A DNA stretch of 64,000 bases from Lentisphaeria bacterium (GTDB taxonomy: Bacteria > Verrucomicrobiota > Lentisphaeria > Victivallales > UBA1829), in NCBI GenBank assembly GCA_003526375.1, contig DPDG01000060.1, positions 51,265 to 115,264 on the forward strand. Direction: 5' to 3'. How positions within the stretch are numbered: the first letter of the stretch is position 1; the number at the start of each line of letters is the position of its first letter. Under the pieces are notes generated by a model, which was not told the DNA's origin, ran no database searches, and saw only the letters and a program-made list of their open reading frames with translations. The position numbers were made by a program, and so were the translations under genes. Shown in pieces: positions 44,998 to 52,672 of this stretch.

Positions 44998-46347
44998 CTA
45001 TGCCGTCTGAAGTTTCCGGGACCGTTTGATGCGGAGAAAAATCCGGATGGCGTCCGCCAGACGATGCGCTTCATCCGCAATCTTTTCCGACGGAAGCAGA
45101 CACAGTGCCCCGACGCCGTCCGTCACCAGCGCATAAAGTTCAGGCGAGAAAATATTATAGTCATACACCATCTGCGGGATTTCCGTCAGGAACTTGACAT
45201 CCAGTTCATCATCCAGTTTCAGGGCTTTCTGGGCAGAACTCCGCCGGAACGGAATGCCGTAGCCGGTTTTCCCGAAATAATCCTGAACCGCTTCGGAAAA
45301 CAGCAGTTTCGCACACTCTCTGCCGAGGCGCATATCCGTGCAGTTTTTGCGAATGCAGAACAGATCCGCCGCAAGCATGGATGCCCTGCGGCCGCCTTCC
45401 GGCGTGGGGATGCTGACTCCAGCCAGTTCCAGCTCCTGAGCCGACGGATGCAGTTTCAGTTTGTAAAGATACTGGCGGGGTGCGAATGCCATTGCCGCCC
45501 TGCCTGCGGCGAATTCATTTTCAAAAACATCTTGCGGCAAGCCTGCACTGCCGTCCGGGAACAGGCGTTCCCGCAGTTCGGCATAAAGTCTCAGCCCGCG
45601 GATTGTTTCAGGCGAATCAATTTTTACGGGGTCTTCGGCGGCAGGTTCGAACAGACTGCCGCCGCTCCGCACGACCAGGTTGATCCAGTAATGCAGGCTC
45701 TGCTGCCAGTCGATGATCTGTCCGGGAGCGATCTTCCGCTTCAGCAGATCGACCGTTGCCAGAAAATCGTCCCAGCTCCAGTTGTCGTGCGGAATGGGAC
45801 ATCCCGCTTCACGGAAAAGCCGCCGGTTGTACAGCAGAATGCGCGGCGAGAAAATCCACGGAATGCCGCAGAGTTTACCGTCGACGATGAATGGATTCAA
45901 CAGTTTCAGGAAATAGTTTTCCTCATCGGGGAAACATTCCTTGAACAGCGGCATCAGGTCAAGGTATTCGTCATGATGACTGAACAGATAATGCGTAACG
46001 CGGAATTCGAAAATCCCTTTGGTGAATTTCCGGCAGACATGAATTTGCGGCAAGTCCTTCCTTATGATTTCGTCAAGCTTGTCGATCCACGGCAGAATGT
46101 TGCAGGCAAAGGTGGCAGGCAGGATGCGCGACTGCCAGCCCTGCTGGACGAAAGTACCCGAACGGGGAACCGTTTCAAAAATGCCGTTCTGCACCAGTGT
46201 CTCAATGACGGTCTGGATATGAGTATAGGATACCCCGGATTCTTTCGTCAGGCGCCGTGCTCCGGGCAGACGGTCTCCCCCCTTGAGCTGTCCGCTTTCG
46301 AGAAGATTCAGCAGATATTCTTTGATTCTGATATGCTTATTTTCCAT
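44998..46347 (-). CDS. GntR-type HTH fused to ABC solute-binding domain
   Basis: The 449-residue protein starts at ATG 46347. Residues 1-70 are a GntR winged helix (RIKEYLLNLLESGQLKGGDRL, GARRLTKESGVSYTHIQTVI, GIFETVPRSGTFVQQGW). The rest resembles a family-1 extracellular solute-binding protein (YLDLMPLFKECFP, DGKLCGIPWIFSPRILLYNRRLFREAG, WSWDDFLATVDLLKRK, FAAGRAAMAFAPRQYL). No signal peptide is present, so it works in the cytoplasm as a sugar-sensing regulator. It is the first gene of a minus-strand polysaccharide operon, 70 bases before the pseudopilin. Its promoter overlaps a palindrome, suggesting autoregulation. Confidence 0.85.
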   Translation of the reverse strand: MENKHIRIKEYLLNLLESGQLKGGDRLPGARRLTKESGVSYTHIQTVIETLVQNGIFETVPRSGTFVQQGWQSRILPATFACNILPWIDKLDEIIRKDLPQIHVCRKFTKGIFEFRVTHYLFSHHDEYLDLMPLFKECFPDEENYFLKLLNPFIVDGKLCGIPWIFSPRILLYNRRLFREAGCPIPHDNWSWDDFLATVDLLKRKIAPGQIIDWQQSLHYWINLVVRSGGSLFEPAAEDPVKIDSPETIRGLRLYAELRERLFPDGSAGLPQDVFENEFAAGRAAMAFAPRQYLYKLKLHPSAQELELAGVSIPTPEGGRRASMLAADLFCIRKNCTDMRLGRECAKLLFSEAVQDYFGKTGYGIPFRRSSAQKALKLDDELDVKFLTEIPQMVYDYNIFSPELYALVTDGVGALCLLPSEKIADEAHRLADAIRIFLRIKRSRKLQTA

Positions 46348-46371
46348 GAAACCGCCTTTTGTCTTCCTTTT

Positions 46372-46400
46372 ATTATAAGTTATTAATGTGACAGTGTCAA
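46372..46400 (-). promoter_or_regulatory. Strong promoter with overlapping operator
   Basis: On the minus strand TTGACA (46400-46395), 17 bases and TATAAT (46377-46372) match the sigma-70 consensus exactly, 25 bases before the GntR-type gene. The palindrome TGACA-g-TGTCA (46389-46399) covers the -35 box and is a likely repressor site. Confidence 0.75.
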
Positions 46401-46691
46401 TACCTGTTTCAGAAAAAAACGGAATTTTTTTGGGGGACGTCACGGAGGAGGGAGAAGATTTTCAGTTCAGATTTATCTTTCTGCACTGTAAGGTGAAACG
46501 GATGTGCGTCACTGTGACATGAAACGGCATTCCGTTTTTGGGAAACTGCTCGGAGCAGATTGCCGTCCTCTGTTCGATGAAGCCGTATCCGCACTGGTTC
46601 GGCTTTCCGATACCCCGTATGATCTGCAGCGGGACAGTTGATTCTTTTTTGGAAAAGTCCGAGAGCTCCGGGTTCTGAGGTCATGCGTTTT
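46401..46691. other. Intergenic region with no supported gene
   Basis: The region contains only short ORFs on both strands and none matches a known family. A 40-codon ORF at 46518-46640 on the plus strand was noted but has no convincing ribosome-binding site. The segment could hold decayed coding sequence. Confidence 0.4.
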
Positions 46692-46741
46692 CGGCGGCTC
46701 GCGAAGTTTCGCTTCCCGCCCTTTCACGGGTGGAACCGCCG
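46692..46741. repeat. Cloverleaf-like inverted repeat, copy B
   Basis: The outer stem is CGGCGG/CCGCCG (46692-46697 and 46736-46741). Inside are hairpin GCGAA-GT-TTCGC (46701-46712), hairpin CCCG...CGGG (46715-46718 and 46727-46730) and TGGAA before the closing arm. The layout equals that of 1-54, with compensating base changes in the stems. It ends one base before the stop codon of the neighbouring minus-strand gene, so it may act as its 3' end structure. Confidence 0.65.
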
Positions 46742-46742
46742 C

Positions 46743-47396
46743 TTATTGATTTACTTGCGTTCCCGTGGTCCTGCCGGATGCGTCGCGGTAGATGATCCTG
46801 TTGCCGGTTCTGGTCGCAGAGCCGGTTATTTTACCGGACGCATCACGATAAGTGGTGACATTTCCGCTGGTTGTGGCGGAACCTGTGACCCTGCCGGCGG
46901 AGTCACGGTAAGTCGTACGGTTTCCCGCAGTTGTGGAGGAACCGACGGAAGCCCCGCGGTGATCGCGGAATGTGGTGCGCCCGCCGTTTGTGGTTGCGGA
47001 GCCGACGGTTGCCCCGTGCGCATTGCGGTAACGGGTGACATTGTCTATTGTGGCAGCCCTGCCTTGGGTGACTCCGCGATTGTCACGGAAGGTCGAGTTT
47101 ACCGGTTCCGCGCCGAACAGCGCAAAGGCTCCGGCAAGGAGAATCACGATGACGATCACCAGAAATACGGACGCCAGACAGCCGGAGGAACTCCGGTTAT
47201 GTCTGCCGGGTTCCCATCGTGCGCCGCAGTTGGCGCAGACCATTTCCACGTTTCCGCCTCCGAGAAGACCGAGCAGGAGCCCGATCCAGCCGAACAGGAT
47301 CAGCCCCAGACAGCCGCATCCCATGTCATAATCCTTGCGGACCGGCGCGATCTGAGTCGATCCGCACTGTGGACAGCGAACCTGTGTTTCTTCCAT
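46743..47396 (-). CDS. Zinc-ribbon membrane protein with 20-residue tandem repeats
   Basis: The 217-residue protein begins with a zinc ribbon (CPQC near 8-11, CANC near 54-57) interrupted by a hydrophobic Gly/Leu-rich segment. A membrane helix follows at about 74-95 (CLASVFLVIVIVILLAGAFALF). The remainder is nearly six repeats of 20 residues with consensus TTYRDASGxxTGSATTSGNx. Aromatic, Asp and Gly positions are fixed, suggesting a beta-structured extracytoplasmic stalk. The last repeat is cut at residue 17, next to the cloverleaf repeat. Function unknown. Confidence 0.75.
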   Translation of the reverse strand: MEETQVRCPQCGSTQIAPVRKDYDMGCGCLGLILFGWIGLLLGLLGGGNVEMVCANCGARWEPGRHNRSSSGCLASVFLVIVIVILLAGAFALFGAEPVNSTFRDNRGVTQGRAATIDNVTRYRNAHGATVGSATTNGGRTTFRDHRGASVGSSTTAGNRTTYRDSAGRVTGSATTSGNVTTYRDASGKITGSATRTGNRIIYRDASGRTTGTQVNQ

Positions 47397-47426
47397 AACT
47401 GTTTCTCCTTTCCCCCCTTTCAGAGG

Positions 47427-48707
47427 TCAGACAGTGAATTCTGTGATTTTGGCTCCCAGATTCCGGAAATCGTCAATGAAGCCGGGATATGTGACATCGG
47501 CGCATTCCGCGTCTTTTATGACGGACTCGCCTTCCGCCGCCATCGCCGCGATTGTAAGCGCCATCGCAATGCGGTGATCCTTGTGGCTGTCGAGTTCGCC
47601 GGAACCTTTCAGTTTTGTGCCGGTAATCGCCATGCCGTCATGGAACTCCTCCACCTGCGCCCCCATTTTGCGCAGTTCCGCCGCCATGCAGAAGATGCGG
47701 TCGGTCTCTTTGAGCCGCGCCTGCGGAACGTTTCTGAGGTAACTGGTTCCTTCGGCGCAGGCTCCGGCGACAGCCAGAACCGGAAGCGCGTCGGGCGTTG
47801 CATTGAGGTCGATATCGAACGCTTTCAGTTTTTTGGGTCCCTTGATTGCGGTAATATTGTCTTTCGTCTCAATTTTGACGCCCATGTCGCGCATGTAGTC
47901 GAAAATCATTTTATCGCCCTGCGCATCGGTGAAGTCGAGATTCGGGATCTGGACGTCGCCGCCGGTGAGAGCCGCCGCGACAAGCGGGAAAGACGCCGTC
48001 GAGAAGTCAACCGGAATTCTTACGGAAAATGGACTGTACTGCTGGGAACCGGAAATCCTGATTGTGGAAAGATCTTTTTCCGCCTCGTAACGGATTCCCT
48101 GGCGGTCCAGCCATTCCAGCGTGATCATGACATAGGGCTGCTCGTTCAACCCTTCCACATGAATGACCGTGTCATTTTCCAGAAGCGGCGCCGCAAAAAG
48201 CAGGGAAGACAGATACTGCGACGTCTTGCCTTCGATCGTGACTTCCGCGCCGTTGATCGGCCCTGTGACGGATAAGGGGCATTTCCCGTTGGTGGATTCC
48301 ACTTTTGCGCCCATCGCCTGAAGCGCCGCAAGCAGAGATGCCATCGTACGCGTGCGGAGCGATTCGTCGCCGTCGAAGGAGATCGGGAAATCGGCTCTTG
48401 CCGCTATGGAGGTGAACAGGCGCAGCCCTGTCCCGGAGTTTCCCATGTCGATGACGCCCGCGGGCTGGAGCAGCTTTCCGCCTGTCCCGGAAATACGCCA
48501 GATCGTATCATCGCCGCGTTTGATCCACGCGCCGAGGGTCGAGGCTGCCTGAAGACAGGAAACCGTATCCTCGGAAACCAGAGGCGCCTTGATTGTCGAG
48601 GTGCCTTTGGCAAGAGACGCCAGCACGATTGCGCGGATGGTATGGGATTTGGAACCGGGGATTTCAACCTGTCCCGATATTTTCGATCTGCTTACAGCAA
48701 TTTCCAT
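47427..48707 (-). CDS. aroA: 3-phosphoshikimate 1-carboxyvinyltransferase (EPSP synthase)
   Basis: The 426-residue enzyme joins shikimate 3-phosphate and PEP in aromatic amino-acid synthesis. Motifs are IPGSKSHTIRAI, GNSGTGLRLF, DESLRTRTM, TSQYLSSLLFAAPLL, LKETDRI and DSHKDHRIAMAL. GNSGTGLRL differs from the common GNAGTxxRP in the glyphosate-contact loop. It lies alone between the tandem-repeat gene (30 bases downstream) and a GT-C membrane protein. Confidence 0.94.
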   Translation of the reverse strand: MEIAVSRSKISGQVEIPGSKSHTIRAIVLASLAKGTSTIKAPLVSEDTVSCLQAASTLGAWIKRGDDTIWRISGTGGKLLQPAGVIDMGNSGTGLRLFTSIAARADFPISFDGDESLRTRTMASLLAALQAMGAKVESTNGKCPLSVTGPINGAEVTIEGKTSQYLSSLLFAAPLLENDTVIHVEGLNEQPYVMITLEWLDRQGIRYEAEKDLSTIRISGSQQYSPFSVRIPVDFSTASFPLVAAALTGGDVQIPNLDFTDAQGDKMIFDYMRDMGVKIETKDNITAIKGPKKLKAFDIDLNATPDALPVLAVAGACAEGTSYLRNVPQARLKETDRIFCMAAELRKMGAQVEEFHDGMAITGTKLKGSGELDSHKDHRIAMALTIAAMAAEGESVIKDAECADVTYPGFIDDFRNLGAKITEFTV

Positions 48708-48771
48708 AGTTCAAAACCTTTCAAGTTATAAAAATCATCGTGCGGCAATATACGTCATGAATGCCTGAATG

Positions 48772-50520
48772 TCAATCCTTTTTCAGCGGTTTGTCGCGGG
48801 GAGGCAGGACAATGTGAAAAATCTGGACCGTAAAGAATTTCAGGCGTTCCTTTCTGAAAAGTTTTCCCGGAGTCCCGCGGCAGGTTTGAAATACGCGGGC
48901 GATGGATTCATTGGACAGAACACGGGAATACTGCCCCAGAACTGCATGGAAATCCATGATGCCGTTTGCGTTGCAGAGGGCGGCGACACGTTCGAGGGAA
49001 TCGGCGTCCGTCATGAAAATGATCCTCGTATCCCGCGGCAGCCATGCGAGTTCTTCCGGCAGCCAGAAAACATCCGTGACGATTGTTTTGATTTCCTGCC
49101 TGTCCAGCGCATCGAAAAGTTCCTGCGAGAAATTTTTCTTGTAGGAAAGCACTCCGTAACCGATTGCATTGGCGACCACGGAAGTGAAGATCAGCGCGCA
49201 GATTCCGTATTTCGCAATGCGGGTGAGCCTGTCCGATGAGAGCAGGGCGACTGTCAGCACGCAGACGACCGGTATGATATTCATGAAATGCCGTCCGCCC
49301 CAGAACATTCCGATCAGTTCTTCATTCAGCATCGCCGGGGGGATCAGGACTCCGGCGGCGGCAACCCATGCGAGGAAACGGACTTTCCGGTCGTTGTTCC
49401 GGAACAGGAACGGAATGGAAAAGATGCAGGCGGCAATGACCGGCAGATGATCCAGAAGAGATTGGAAGATGAATACCCCTTTGGTATCTCCGAACAGATT
49501 GTGGAAGCTGCTGAACAGGCATAATCCTGCAATCAGGGGATACGATATGGCTTCCGCACAGCTCGCCGTCTTCCGCCATGAACAGAAAATGCCGCCTGCG
49601 GCAAGCAGAATCGCAGGAACACTGTTCAGAATGGGAACGGGCATGCAGAGCAATGTCAGATACATGAGGTAATCTCGCAGTTTTGCCGTGAAAAACGGAT
49701 TGCTCCTGACGGCTCCTATGGCGGAGTAAACGACGGAGTGCATCCCGAACACCGAACCGGAATCCTGCCAGTTGAAGATCATCAGCGGCAGAATCACCGC
49801 CCATGCGCCCGCACTGAACACGATCAGGCGTTTCCATGAAAAACGGGTGACGGCGATCCCCAGGAAAATTCCGAATGCAAGGATGAACCCTTCTTCGCGA
49901 AACAGTGAGGAGACGCCGATAAGGAGCCCCCCGCAGAACAGCGGAACAGGCTCCGCCGGGGAATCCATTGCCTTCAGGACGGTCCAGATTCCCGCCGTTG
50001 CAAAAAATGCCGCAGTTGTGGTCTCCAGAAAAACGCCGGAGTAAAAAAGAAACGGCGTGCCGAAAGCACATAACAGCATGACAAGAGAAGCTTTCCGGTC
50101 ATTCAGTCCCAGAGTCTTCGCAATCAGCCCCGCAAAGAGAATGCTGAGCACCCCCGCAATCACCGGAAGCAGGACCAGCCCCGGACGTCCTGCCGCCTTG
50201 TAGAGAAAAGAACAGGTCCAGGGGAAGAACGCCGAGTATGCCGAACGCCATTGTCCGTCTTTTTCCTGCACGAAGTAAGGTTTCGGATAGGCGCGCAGTC
50301 CCTGTCCGGGAACCTGTTCAAGTCCGATGAAAGGGTCCGGCAGGTATTTCTGCGAGGTTTCCGCATAGGCTCTGACAGCGGCAATGCGGTTGCCCTCGTC
50401 ACTGATCCAGATTGAATCGTGCGGCAGAAGCGTGACGAACAGAAACAGATAGAGGATTGCGATTCCGGCGAATGTAAAAGCGAACGTTTTTTTCTGTATG
50501 AGTTCCAGCAGTTGTGCCAT
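48772..50520 (-). CDS. Multi-spanning membrane protein, GT-C glycosyltransferase-like
   Basis: The 582-residue protein has about 11-12 membrane helices. The first periplasmic loop carries WISDEGNR, reminiscent of the acidic pair in the first loop of GT39/ArnT-type transferases that use polyprenyl-phosphate sugars. The last 130 residues are soluble (KTIVTDVFWLPEELAWLPRD). The assignment is from topology and this acidic motif only. It is divergent from the DeoR gene. Confidence 0.6.
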   Translation of the reverse strand: MAQLLELIQKKTFAFTFAGIAILYLFLFVTLLPHDSIWISDEGNRIAAVRAYAETSQKYLPDPFIGLEQVPGQGLRAYPKPYFVQEKDGQWRSAYSAFFPWTCSFLYKAAGRPGLVLLPVIAGVLSILFAGLIAKTLGLNDRKASLVMLLCAFGTPFLFYSGVFLETTTAAFFATAGIWTVLKAMDSPAEPVPLFCGGLLIGVSSLFREEGFILAFGIFLGIAVTRFSWKRLIVFSAGAWAVILPLMIFNWQDSGSVFGMHSVVYSAIGAVRSNPFFTAKLRDYLMYLTLLCMPVPILNSVPAILLAAGGIFCSWRKTASCAEAISYPLIAGLCLFSSFHNLFGDTKGVFIFQSLLDHLPVIAACIFSIPFLFRNNDRKVRFLAWVAAAGVLIPPAMLNEELIGMFWGGRHFMNIIPVVCVLTVALLSSDRLTRIAKYGICALIFTSVVANAIGYGVLSYKKNFSQELFDALDRQEIKTIVTDVFWLPEELAWLPRDTRIIFMTDADSLERVAALCNANGIMDFHAVLGQYSRVLSNESIARVFQTCRGTPGKLFRKERLKFFTVQIFHIVLPPRDKPLKKD

Positions 50521-50697
50521 GTGTTTCCCTTTTGTTCAATCTTTCCGTGATCTTTGATCTTTACCGGAAGATAGTTTTGAATCTCCGGAAATCAAGTGAA
50601 GATGAAAATTTTTCCTGAGATCTGCCGTCAGGCATTGACAAGAGAGGTTTATTTGTGTATATTCCCCCCTGAATCATCAAAGGTGAAACGGAGAAGC

Positions 50698-51477
50698 ATG
50701 AAAAGTCTGCGCGCGTTTGAAATCGTGGAGTATATCGAAAAACATAAGTTCTGTTCTCTTGCGGAGCTTATGGAGAAGTTTCATGTCTCGCAGGCTACAA
50801 TTCACCGTGATGTCTCGGCGCTTGTCAAGGACGGCAGAATCCGCAAGGTTCACGGCGGAGTCGCTTCGCTTTCCTCCGCACAGGCGCTTCAGGCGCCGGG
50901 CAAGGATATCATGCCGTCCCATTACCGGGAGCGCATGAATATCGACATGCCCGCCAAAGAGGCGATCGCACGGAAGGCATTGCGCGAGATCAATGACGGC
51001 GACATTATTTTTCTGGACTCCTCCACAACCGTGTATTATCTGGCGCATATGCTTCAGAAATCTTCGTTCGCGAATCTGACGCTCATAACGAACTCCGTTC
51101 TGATCATACAGGAGTTCACGAACTTTCCCGCAAATTATTTCCTTGTCGCGCTCGGCGGCAACTTCGATCTTCAGCTCAACGCGTTTCTCGGGCAGGCAGC
51201 CATGCGTGAACTGGAGCATCTGCAGATCGACAAATCGTTTATTTCCGGTGTCGGGATCACGGAGTCCGGCGTGTTTTCACGGCATGAGAACCATACCTTT
51301 TTCCTTCACCGGATGCTGGAGCTGTCCAGAACGAACTATCTGCTGCTGAACGGTTCCAAGTTCGGAAAGGGGGGGCTCTACTCCATTGCCCCGCTGGAGA
51401 TGTTCGACAAGGTGATTTCGGAACAGAGGCTTCCCGATTACGCCGAGGCGGTCTGCATCCGTAAGCGTGACCGCTGA
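50698..51477 (+). CDS. DeoR-family transcriptional regulator
   Basis: The 259-residue protein starts at ATG 50698 behind GGAG. The N-terminal DeoR helix-turn-helix (FCSLAELMEKFHVSQATIHRDVSALVKDGRIRKVHGG) is followed by the sugar-phosphate-sensing domain with DGDIIFLDSSTTVYYLA and the LITNS segment. Such proteins respond to phosphorylated sugars. No sugar operon is adjacent, so the target is unknown. A terminator follows. Confidence 0.9.
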   Translation: MKSLRAFEIVEYIEKHKFCSLAELMEKFHVSQATIHRDVSALVKDGRIRKVHGGVASLSSAQALQAPGKDIMPSHYRERMNIDMPAKEAIARKALREINDGDIIFLDSSTTVYYLAHMLQKSSFANLTLITNSVLIIQEFTNFPANYFLVALGGNFDLQLNAFLGQAAMRELEHLQIDKSFISGVGITESGVFSRHENHTFFLHRMLELSRTNYLLLNGSKFGKGGLYSIAPLEMFDKVISEQRLPDYAEAVCIRKRDR

Positions 51478-51545
51478 ATTTCACGACAGTGAATTCTGCG
51501 GCTTCTGCGGCAATACCTTTGAATTGTTTATCGTGCAGCATTGGG

Positions 51546-51578
51546 GAACCGCAAACGGATTGTTTGTGGTTCTCTGTT
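51546..51578 (+). terminator. Terminator after the DeoR gene
   Basis: GAACCGCAAAC and GTTTGTGGTTC (51546-51556, 51562-51572) pair with one G-U, followed by a modest T-rich tract. Confidence 0.6.
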
Positions 51579-51653
51579 CTTTAACATACTAAATCTGAAA
51601 AGGAAGGAAATCCCGGAAAAGAACAAAAAAATAAAAAAAATATCGTATTTTGT

Positions 51654-51682
51654 TTGAAATCTTTTTATTCCTGCATTAGATT
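51654..51682 (+). promoter_or_regulatory. Promoter for the repeat protein gene
   Basis: TTGAAA at 51654-51659 and TAGATT at 51677-51682 have 17-base spacing, 49 bases before the start. Confidence 0.5.
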
Positions 51683-51731
51683 ATTGTGATAACGCATTAT
51701 AATTCAACAAATTCTGATAGGGTTGTGCAAT

Positions 51732-52361
51732 ATGTTTCAAAGAATATGGACCCCGGAAATGATTAAGGAGTATATCATTTCCAGCAACGGGAAAGAACCG
51801 TTGAATTCCCATTACTACTCGACGAATCATCCCAGCATTTATGCCGCCGCAGAACGAATTTTCGGTTCCTGGGGAAATGCGATCAACGCTGCCGGGCTGG
51901 ACTACAATGCGATCCGTAAATATAAGATCTGGACCCGTATGCGGATTGTGCAGACGATCCGCAAGAAAAGCAAAGCGGGGGAACAGCTTTCCAGCCAGTA
52001 TATACAGAATAATTGCAAGTCGCTGTATATGGCGGCGGTCCATCATTTCAAGTCGTGGGGACAAGCAATCAAGGCGTCCGGTCTGGATTATAATAAAATC
52101 CGTATGCGCCGCAGTATGACGGAGGAGCAGATCCGCGCAGAGATCATTCGTCTTTACAAGAGCGGCGAAGATATGGCATACTCCAATATCCGCAAGAATC
52201 ATCAGTATCTGCTTGCCTACGGCATGAAGAAGCTCGGCGGCGGAAGCTGGGCGGAAGCGCGCCGCGCATGTGGAATCATGGAGAACTTCCGTCTTCCGAA
52301 AGAGAAACGCCGTCCTTCCAAGATCAGGATGAAAAAATGCTGGCAGCCCGGCTTGTTCTGA
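51732..52361 (+). CDS. Orphan homing-endonuclease-associated-repeat protein
   Basis: The 209-residue protein consists of three repeats of about 60 residues. Two end FGSWGNAINAAGLDYNAIR and FKSWGQAIKASGLDYNKIR; the third is diverged (GGSWAEARRACGI). The pattern PSxxxAAxxxFGSWxxAlxAAGLdY matches repeats found beside HNH and homing endonucleases and thought to bind DNA. No nuclease motif is present. The C-terminus is basic. It stands alone with its own promoter. A DNA-binding role is inferred. Confidence 0.65.
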   Translation: MFQRIWTPEMIKEYIISSNGKEPLNSHYYSTNHPSIYAAAERIFGSWGNAINAAGLDYNAIRKYKIWTRMRIVQTIRKKSKAGEQLSSQYIQNNCKSLYMAAVHHFKSWGQAIKASGLDYNKIRMRRSMTEEQIRAEIIRLYKSGEDMAYSNIRKNHQYLLAYGMKKLGGGSWAEARRACGIMENFRLPKEKRRPSKIRMKKCWQPGLF

Positions 52362-52479
52362 GTAAGGGTTAATCTCCGGAGTTGTCTGCGGATTTTGATG
52401 TTTTTTTTCTGTTTTTCTGCCTGAAAGTATTTGATTTTCCGGCAGGGCAGGTTATTTTACAGTAATATTTTTGAAAATA

Positions 52480-52576
52480 CCCCATGAGGGAGTAGTTAGC
52501 GTGCCTCTTGCACGCGGCAAGTCAACATACCGGCCCGTTCAGGTCTGGCTTGCCTTAAATAATGAGACTCATGTAT
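52480..52576 (+). ncRNA. yybP-ykoY (manganese) riboswitch
   Basis: The conserved GGGAGTAG (52488-52495) is followed by a P2 hairpin GCGTGC/GCACGC (52499-52514). Next come the second conserved loop AGTCAACATAC (52520-52530) and the pairing GGCAAG/CTTGCC (52516-52521 and 52549-52554). The closing stem is CATGAG/CTCATG (52483-52488 and 52568-52573). These two loops form the Mn2+-binding dock in the known family. A terminator hairpin and a P-type ATPase gene follow. Confidence 0.85.
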
Positions 52577-52612
52577 GACCGGATATCGGTTGTACAGAGT
52601 CTTCTGCATTTT

Positions 52613-52653
52613 AAGACCCGTACGCCGTCCGGCGGAAACGGGTCTTTTCTTTT
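52613..52653 (+). terminator. Riboswitch-controlled terminator
   Basis: The stem AAGACCCG (52613-52620) with CGGGTCTT (52639-52646), with inner CGCCG/CGGCG, is followed by a T-rich tract. It lies between the riboswitch and the ribosome-binding site AGGAGG, so manganese binding could decide readthrough. Confidence 0.85.
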
Positions 52654-52672
52654 GTCCAGATCAGGAGGCAGG

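Noticed and set aside
46518..46640. 40-codon open frame beginning MKRHSVFGKLLGADC
   Set aside because: No convincing ribosome-binding site or family match; possibly a remnant, not supported as a gene.
46743..47090. 60-bp periodic DNA pattern that could suggest a CRISPR or satellite
   Set aside because: The periodicity is explained by in-frame 20-residue protein repeats; there are no spacers.
52562..52672. 37-codon N-terminal extension of the P-type ATPase
   Set aside because: It translates through the riboswitch closing stem and terminator; a strong AGGAGG site lies before ATG 52673.
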